A stretch of DNA of 64,000 nt, from contig JARWIR010000010.1 in the NCBI GenBank assembly GCA_029959085.1, positions 16,947,001 through 17,011,000 on the forward strand, given 5' to 3'. The notes under the pieces are model-generated. The model was not told the origin of the DNA and did not search any database. It saw only the letters and a program-made list of their open reading frames with translations. The position numbers and the translations under genes were made by a program. Below, one piece after another: positions 57,792 to 64,000 of the stretch (its first letter is position 1; each line of letters opens with the position of its first letter). The stretch is from Nemophila menziesii (Eukaryota > Streptophyta > Magnoliopsida > Boraginales > Hydrophyllaceae).

Positions 57792-58850
57792 TGTGATAAA
57801 ATAATTATGAAAAGAAAACGCGCACACCTCGGAAACCAAGATTAACTTTCCGCAAGTGTACGGATAAATACAAGTAAAACGTAAGTAATAAGTGTTCATT
57901 CTCAGGAATTTAGGTAGCTACTCTAATTCGTGTTCAATATTAGCTTAGGTGGATATGAGTGTTCAAATTAAGAGCAAGTAAATTGAATGTATTTTTTGTT
58001 TTCTAAACTAGTAAAACTAGAAAAAAAGCCAAGGATGCTAGTAAGAATCTATCTTATTGAAATGCGTTTCTATGAATAATGGGTGAATGGGTGATGTTTC
58101 ATAATTATCAGGATTCTAGTTCAATCTAAGTTCTCTCAACGGCGCACTTAGCTCTCTACCTTATTCATCTTTCTACTTTCGGGTAGGTTTAAGTTCCTCT
58201 TACCCTATAGACTACGTAGCATGCCAATATCGTCTGATAAAAGGCAGTAGGCGCTTGTATACTAGTTTTGTAGTATCATCTGCCGGGTGTTAGGTCAATT
58301 ACGACAACTCCTACTACTTTGGCTAGAGCACAAGTACAATTATAACACATATACAAACAATGGAAATATAATTTAAAACCTAATTCAATTAAATAAAAAT
58401 ATCCCAAATGCAATTAATAGCAAAACAATAATCGTTTGTTCATACAATAATAATTTTAAGCAAACGATAAACTAATAATGCATAATATAACCTTTGAATT
58501 AAATAGCTCAGAATTAATCTACAGACAAATTAAGACTAATACTAAATTACCCAAAAGGTTTAGAGATGGAGAAGCGTAGACGTGTTGCGGTGAGGCTCCA
58601 ACATTGTTTCTTCCTCCTCTAGATCTTCCTGACTGCATTTGTGGTTGAATTTCTTCTTGGAAACTGAGCTCTGGAAGACAAAAGATGAGATAATACTGAT
58701 ATGAGCTGATATTTATAATGTTTAAATCGTTTAAGGTGGCCTTTGGACTCATTTAAATGATCTAGCCCATCCCAAAAACGTTTTACTCCAAAAGGGGACA
58801 TGTTCGAGTCACGCCAGCTACATAATGCATAACTTTTTCATTAAAACTTT
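57792..58850 (-). mobile_element. Antisense gypsy LTR (element 3)
   Basis: On the minus strand the LTR ends ...TTATTTTATCACA at 57,792, preceded by CCGTACACTTGCGG, matching the Athila LTR end. A TATA box (TATAAATA on the minus strand) is at 58,710-58,717. The start is not sharply defined; the next recognisable unit is the 67-bp array. It is present only in copy 2; copy 1 lost it. Confidence 0.6.
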
Positions 58851-58899
58851 GAATTGCAAAATCTCAGTTGCCACGCGACCGTGATTAAAATCCCTATTA

Positions 58900-59640
58900 T
58901 TCAAACCTTCTGTAGCGAGTCGAGTCTAGTAAAGCAAGACCTAAGTGGCCTCCCTAGTGAAACCTCGAATAACCTCTCCTATATGGAATACGTCCACGGG
59001 ATAGGCCTGAGAGGTCACCGTGGTAAAACCTCTATTAAATCCTCCACACGATTTATTGAGTCCATTTGATGACCGAATGGACCACTCTCGTAAAACCTCA
59101 ATTAAATAAGCCAGACAATTTATCGAGTCCAGTAAATGACCTAATGGGCCAATCGAGTAAAACCTCGATTAAATACTCTAGAGGGTTTATCAAGTCTAGC
59201 GAAGGACCTAAGAGGTCACATTGGTGAAACCATGATTAGATCTTCCAGCCAGGTTATTGAGTACATTGAATGACCTAAGGGACCACTCTGGTAAAACCTC
59301 AATTAAATCCTCTAAACAGGTTATCGAGTCTAGTGAATGACCTAAGGAGTGACTCGGGTAGAACCTTGATTAAATCCTCCAAAGGGTTTTATCGATTCTA
59401 GGAAAAGACTTGAGGGACCACTCTGGTAAAACATCATTTAAATCCTCCAAACAAGTTATCAAATCTAGTAAATTAGCTAAGGTTTCACTCTAGTAAAACC
59501 TCGATTTAATCCTCCAGACTGGTCATCGAGTTCAGCGATGGACATATGGAGTCACTCTGGCTAAACGTTGAGTAAATCTTCCAAATGGATTATCGAGTTC
59601 AGCGAATGGCCTAAGGGGCACTCATGTAAAACCTCGGTCC
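58900..59640. repeat. 67-bp tandem array
   Basis: About ten units carry TGGTAAAACCTCGATTAAAT, CCTCCA and a GGTTATCGAGTCTAGTGAAT block. The AAAACCTC blocks at about 59,291, 59,358, 59,425, 59,493 and 59,560 give a 67-bp period. It shares the GGTTATCGAGT core with the 103-bp unit and passes smoothly into it, so the two probably have a common origin. Confidence 0.85.
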
Positions 59641-60745
59641 AATCTCCCAAGAAGGTTATTGAGTATGAAATTATTCCATCAATATGGAACTTTGACCTAA
59701 AACCTATGAAGGTTAACACAATCAATTTTAAGAAACCTTAGTACAATACATCGAAAGGTTATCGAGTATTAAATTATTCCATCAACATGAAACTTAGACC
59801 TAAAACCTATGAAGTTTACCATGGTCGATCAAACCGACCTCGGTTCCATCTCTCAGAAAAGCCACTGAGTATGAAATTATTTTATCAATATGGAATTTTG
59901 ATATGAAATCTACAAATGTTAATATGTTTGATCTAAGAAACCTCCATTTAATCTCTCATAAAGTTTACTGAGTATGAAATTATTCGATCAACATGAAATT
60001 TTGATCTAAAACCTGTAAAGCTTAGGACAGTTGATATAAGAAACCTCGGTTTAATCTCTCATGTAGGTTATTGAGTATGAATTTTCCATCTACATAGAAT
60101 TTCCACCTAAAACCTATGGATGTTAACACGATCGATCTAAGAAACCTTGGTTCAGTCTCTTATATGGGTTACCAAGTATGAAATTATTCCATCAACATGG
60201 AACTTTGACCTAAAACCTATAAAGGCTTACATGACCGATCCAAGAATCCTCGTTCAAATATCTCAGAAAGGTTATCGAATATGAAATTATTACATCAACA
60301 CGAATATTTGATTTAAAACCTATGAAGGTTAACATCATGCATATAAGGAACCCCAGTTCAATATCTCATATGGGTTATCGTGTATGAATTTGTTCCATCA
60401 ACATGGAACTTGGAACTAAAACCTATGAAGGTTAACATGGGTGATCTAGGAAACCTTTTTACAATCTTGTTGAAAGTTTATCGTGTAGGTAATTATTCCA
60501 TAACTATGTTACTTCGACCTAAAACCTATGAAGGTTAATTTGGTTGATCTAAATAATCTTAGTTTAATATTGTATAAAAGTTATTGAGTAAAACATTATT
60601 CAAGTGATGCGGAACACGACCTAAAACCTAATAAGGGTAACACGACCGAACTAACAACCTCGATTCAATTTCTTAGAAAATTTATCAAGTAAGAAGCCAT
60701 TCCAACAACATGGAGTGTCCACCTTAAACCTAACTTGGTTGAACA
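59641..60745. repeat. 103-bp tandem array (copy 2)
   Basis: Eleven or so units. The AACCTAT blocks lie at about 59,701, 59,804, 59,906, 60,009, 60,111, 60,214, 60,317, 60,420, 60,523 and 60,625, an almost invariant 102-103 bp. Units are diverged from one another but not in spacing. Confidence 0.92.
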
Positions 60746-63000
60746 CGATTAAACCTCCAAAAGACTTGGCAAGTCCCATTTACAGGAAATCTTGAGTGAA
60801 ACCAATAAACTTGTCAGAAATCATGCCCCAAATTCTTAAGGGGTAGGTCGAAAGAAGAAATGAGACATGCATTGAATTTTTCTGTTAAAGGTAAAAAGTG
60901 TAAACTACCATCTTTGTGAGCAATTACTTGATGTGGAAAAAGGCACATATAAGAAGGTAAAAGAGAAAATGCCCGTCTTTGCTAGGATAACGTTATACAA
61001 TGTCAACCAACCACCAACGATATATCCTAAATCAGGAAAGGTGAATTCAAGATTAGAAGAAAATATGTTAGATATATTATCAGTCCAGAAGTGAAAATAT
61101 AACTTTATTCTCAATGGGCCTCTCGGAAGAATGCCAGAAGGAAAAAATGATTATGACATGATAAAAAGAGAAAAGGAAAAACCAGAGAAGCAAAAAGTTT
61201 GAATATATATATATATATTACCTCCAAACAACATCAATTTCAAAAGCAAAAACAAAAAGCAAGACCTTCAAGCTAGCGACGACGATCCAGATGAAGAAGC
61301 CGAAGAAGAAAAACCAACATCATCTTTGGAGGAAGGGGGGGGGGGGGTGGGGGAGGAGCGTCGACCAAGGAGGCAATTTGGGTGTTCTCGAAAACCTATT
61401 TTAACTCTGGGTGAGTTGTGTAGAATTCGTCATGTAGCTGGCGCGTGCTGAAACGTTTTACAATAGATTCCTCAAAGTGCAACGACTAAAAGGAAGTATT
61501 TTCCTCCTCTGAGGAGTCGCATCGACATGCTATCACAAACCCTTGATAATCTTTTCCTTCTACTTCAACTCGTCATGAAGATCGCTCAGTTCTTTGAAAA
61601 CTTAAACGTTTACCTCATAATGCATTTATTTAGAGCAAAGGTAAGGTGCAGACTACTTGCAATCCTCTCCCATGGCCTCAACGATGGCACTGCACGACAT
61701 AGACATCACGATAAATTTTATAACTTCATCATGGAAAGACCGATGGTATAAATTTGAGCTCGAAACTGAAGAGAGAGAAATATGTGTGGGATGTGCTTGA
61801 ATCACATTCTATTGATATAAGGAAAAATGAAAAAATAATGAAACATGATTGGCCCGAATAGGATATATTAGGTCATGAAGAAGTCCAAAGTAATAGGAAG
61901 ACTCACCCCCGTGATCGACGTAAACAATGAAGGAACCAAGAAGAAGTAATAAAGACGTTCCTTAAAAGACATAAATGAGGCACTTGATTGTTTAAAGTTA
62001 GTGGGAACCACAAAAAAGGATTATCGAGTACATAATGACACAATTTTTGATTAAAGCAAACCAACACATTTAAATAAAAATAAAAGGGAAAACCATATGC
62101 ATGAAGAACACACGTGACATTTCATGATAAAGATCTGAAAAAGTTCATAAGCTCGACCTCGGTTCAACCTACTAAGGGAAAATAGATCCCATGTACCCCC
62201 TTCGAATAGGGAGTCCCCAGATTAAAAAGGGTAATTGATAAAAATAAGGTAGAACTTTGAATTATCAAAATGAAGATATGTAGTTAGCGGTATCGAAATA
62301 TATCAATCTTGAGCCTACCAAGCCAACATGTGGGATACAACATTAAATAAGGCCACACCCGTATAGAGGAACATGGTAAAGTGAAAGTGTGGGACATGAC
62401 ATCAAGCCTGTATGCCATAATCAGATGAAAAGTTGTAGCATCTTTTAACTAACCACTCACTAGAGAACAATATAAATATCGAAACTACATAAAAAAAGAA
62501 GATATCAAAGAAATATAAACATGAATCACTTGAATTAGAAAGAGGTGATTGTAGTTAGCTTACAATAAATGTATGCATAATTCAAGTAATATATTTTATC
62601 TTTCTCTAACTATTTTACTTGTGTTCAAACAAGTTTTTACTCACCAATCGAATCCAACACAACACTTAAACTGCTACAAATCACTCAACCAAATCAGTTA
62701 TATTTTGATAAATAATAATTGGTAAAATCTGTCATATCAAGATGAATATGAAAGATAAAAGAAGAGAGACAAAAAAAATGCCAGTATAGATTAGAAAATA
62801 TGAATAATATTTTTGAAATAATGTTTGGTATTGGTTATGAATACGGAGGATAAGTTAAGTAATCTTTTTTATTTATTCTCGGACTCGGCTTCTAAAAGGT
62901 TTTGGGCTAATAAAAGAATTTGGACTAACCTGGATCTAAAATTGTAATAATTTTTGGCCTGAGTTAATTCGATATACGCTCAAACTTTAGTTTGGGCCAT
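60746..63000. other. Non-coding spacer, no recognisable gene (copy 2)
   Basis: The counterpart of 18,986-21,300. It has a short (TA)n at 61,203-61,218 and a G-run at 61,338-61,350 where copy 1 has a short G tract. The open frame at 61,527-61,751 matches the copy-1 frame but has no recognisable domain. Confidence 0.6.
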
Positions 63001-63879
63001 TTCCAAAATATTCACTTGTTACAAAACCCTAAATACTTATAAGAGTCTCGTAGCCGCCATATTTCCAACGAAACGTATAACTAAAGAGTAGTAGATAAAG
63101 AATAATCATACTGGAGGAAAGTAATACATGGAGAGAAATCGAAACCAAAGAAAGAGTCAAAATCACACTCATCAATGTTTTTTTGGAAACAAGGAGATCC
63201 AAAGGATCGTGACACACTCATCAATGTTGATAGGTAATTTTTTAAATACTTTCTAGATCTGAAATATGTTTTTGTGCCTATTTAATGTTGTGTTTGATGT
63301 TTTACATAGATTCATAATCTAAAATTCCACTGGAAAGTTAATTAACTACTATATTAGTGATTTATTTATCATTCTATGATATAATGAATTATTGATTTTT
63401 TATTTATATAGTACTTTGTTTGAAAGTTTGTTTATTTATAAAATTTAAATAGAACTATTTGTTAAGATTATTTTATATTAAGTTCATTTAATCATTCAAT
63501 TTTATATGTATCATATGTATATTATTTAAGTTGGATTTTATTTTCTAAAGTATTGTGAAATATTTTTTTACAGGTTGATGGTAAGATTGTTGGACATGAC
63601 ATTTCAAAAATTATAAAAGGTAAATAATACAAACTTAAAATTATCCATACATTTTAATGGCTTCAATTTTTATTTTTCAGTTACATACATTCATATATAA
63701 ATTTTTTATTTATATTTTATTAATTTAAGTCAATTAGTGCATTATAATGTTTAGATGTTTTATGAGTATCTTTGCGTACTATATTATTTTCTACTTTTTG
63801 TTCTTCATTTTGCATAAAAGATATGGTAGGTAGACGTTTCATTTTATAGATAATACTGGATTCTTCATACATTCTATAA
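63001..63879 (+). promoter_or_regulatory. Promoter-like region and possible 5' exons (copy 2, LRR exon lost)
   Basis: Telo-box AAACCCTAA at 63,024-63,032; ATG at 63,128 with an open frame (MERNRNQRKSQNHTHQC) longer than in copy 1. A possible small exon (VDGKIVGHDISKIIK) follows a TTTACAG acceptor near 63,572. The downstream LRR exon is missing, so nothing functional can follow. Confidence 0.3.
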
Positions 63880-63898
63880 GCTTTTATATAAGATTCAT
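63880..63898. other. Filler at the LRR-exon deletion junction
   Basis: About 19 bp (GCTTTTATATAAGATTCAT and one more base) replace 935 bp equivalent to 22,189-23,123 of copy 1. Sequence is collinear on both sides. Such filler is typical of end-joining repair. Confidence 0.8.
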
Positions 63899-64000
63899 CA
63901 ACTTGAATCTTCGCGTCCTAAAATCTTACAAAGCACCAGAATTTGTTCCCATTTCTCTCATCATGTACGCATGAGAAGTGTGTACTTTTCAGATATTTAT
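63899..64000. other. 3' flank of the lost LRR exon (copy 2)
   Basis: Matches 23,124-23,223, the sequence after the LRR exon, up to the window end. It shows that the large repeat continues beyond this window. Confidence 0.85.

Larger units (their letters stand above)
57264..59852. other. 2.59-kb segment absent from copy 1
   Basis: Copy 1 joins sequence equivalent to 57,263 directly to that of 59,853 (at about 18,085). TCTC is present at both borders, so a microhomology deletion in copy 1 explains it. The segment holds the leader and LTR of element 3, the 67-bp array and the first two 103-bp units. Confidence 0.88.
38341..64000. repeat. Large direct repeat, copy 2
   Basis: Collinear with 1-23,223 in the same orientation. 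Private events: a LINE insertion at 45,006-45,913; retention of 57,264-59,852, deleted in copy 1; loss of the LRR exon at 63,880; a (TA)n contraction; and a G-run expansion near 61,338. The copy runs off the window end. Confidence 0.93.

Noticed and set aside
57432..57899. 155-residue minus-strand frame
   Set aside because: Spans the LTR end and leader of antisense element 3. It has no recognisable domain and is deleted in copy 1.
58900..60745. CRISPR-like array
   Set aside because: Units are diverged over their whole length and directly adjoining, without distinct spacers. This is ordinary tandem repeat DNA in a plant genome.

Overview
This is a transposon-dense stretch of a plant nuclear genome. 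The evidence is AT-rich DNA with long non-coding stretches, plant LTR retrotransposons of the Ty3/gypsy Athila type and the Ty1/copia type, an En/Spm (CACTA) transposon, LINE fragments, and two intron-containing plant gene remnants with GT/AG splice sites. A eudicot is most likely; I cannot name the species. No rRNA, tRNA, CRISPR array or bacterial-style operon is visible.

The dominant structure is a large direct repeat. Sequence from position 1 to about 23.2 kb returns from position 38,341 to the window end, in the same order and orientation. Both copies carry: an Athila-type LTR, a LINE RNase H fragment, a decayed Athila gag-protease unit that lost reverse transcriptase and most of integrase, a CACTA element with a minus-strand transposase-like gene, a second longer Athila element (gag, protease, RT, RNase H, integrase, an extra 3' ORF, 3' LTR), an antisense fragment of a third gypsy element, a 103-bp tandem array, and a promoter-like region leading to a RAD7-like leucine-rich-repeat exon. 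The copies differ by scattered substitutions (a few percent by eye) and by four clear structural events: a LINE insertion only in copy 2 (45.0-45.9 kb), about 2.6 kb present only in copy 2 (57.26-59.85 kb), loss of the LRR exon in copy 2 (63.88 kb), and different repeat lengths.

Between the copies (22.2-38.3 kb) lies a second, much younger rearrangement. A 2.16-kb segment (end of the LRR exon, its 3' flank and a degenerate CACTA-like region) is present at 22,657-24,820 and 29,963-32,125 with only about five substitutions. A Ty1/copia element on the minus strand, with its 3' LTR but cut off inside gag, separates them. The second segment keeps the uninterrupted insertion site of that copia element, so the locus looks like an end-joining between an occupied and an empty chromosome.

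Next comes a 12-exon clathrin-assembly (AP180/CALM, ANTH-domain) gene at 32.9-35.2 kb. Its splice sites are almost all readable, but it has a damaged acceptor, a frame-changing deletion and three premature stops, so I call it a pseudogene. Two antisense gypsy LTR fragments and a short piece of the 103-bp array follow, interrupted by the LTR that starts the second large copy.

Nothing here looks like an intact host gene, and no element is complete. The most nearly functional coding units are the copia gag-pol (one frame, two stops), the 152/159-residue ORF of the Athila 3' region, which has its own TATA-like box, and the copy-2 CACTA gene. The interest of the window lies in its rearrangement history and in the structure of the Athila 3' region.
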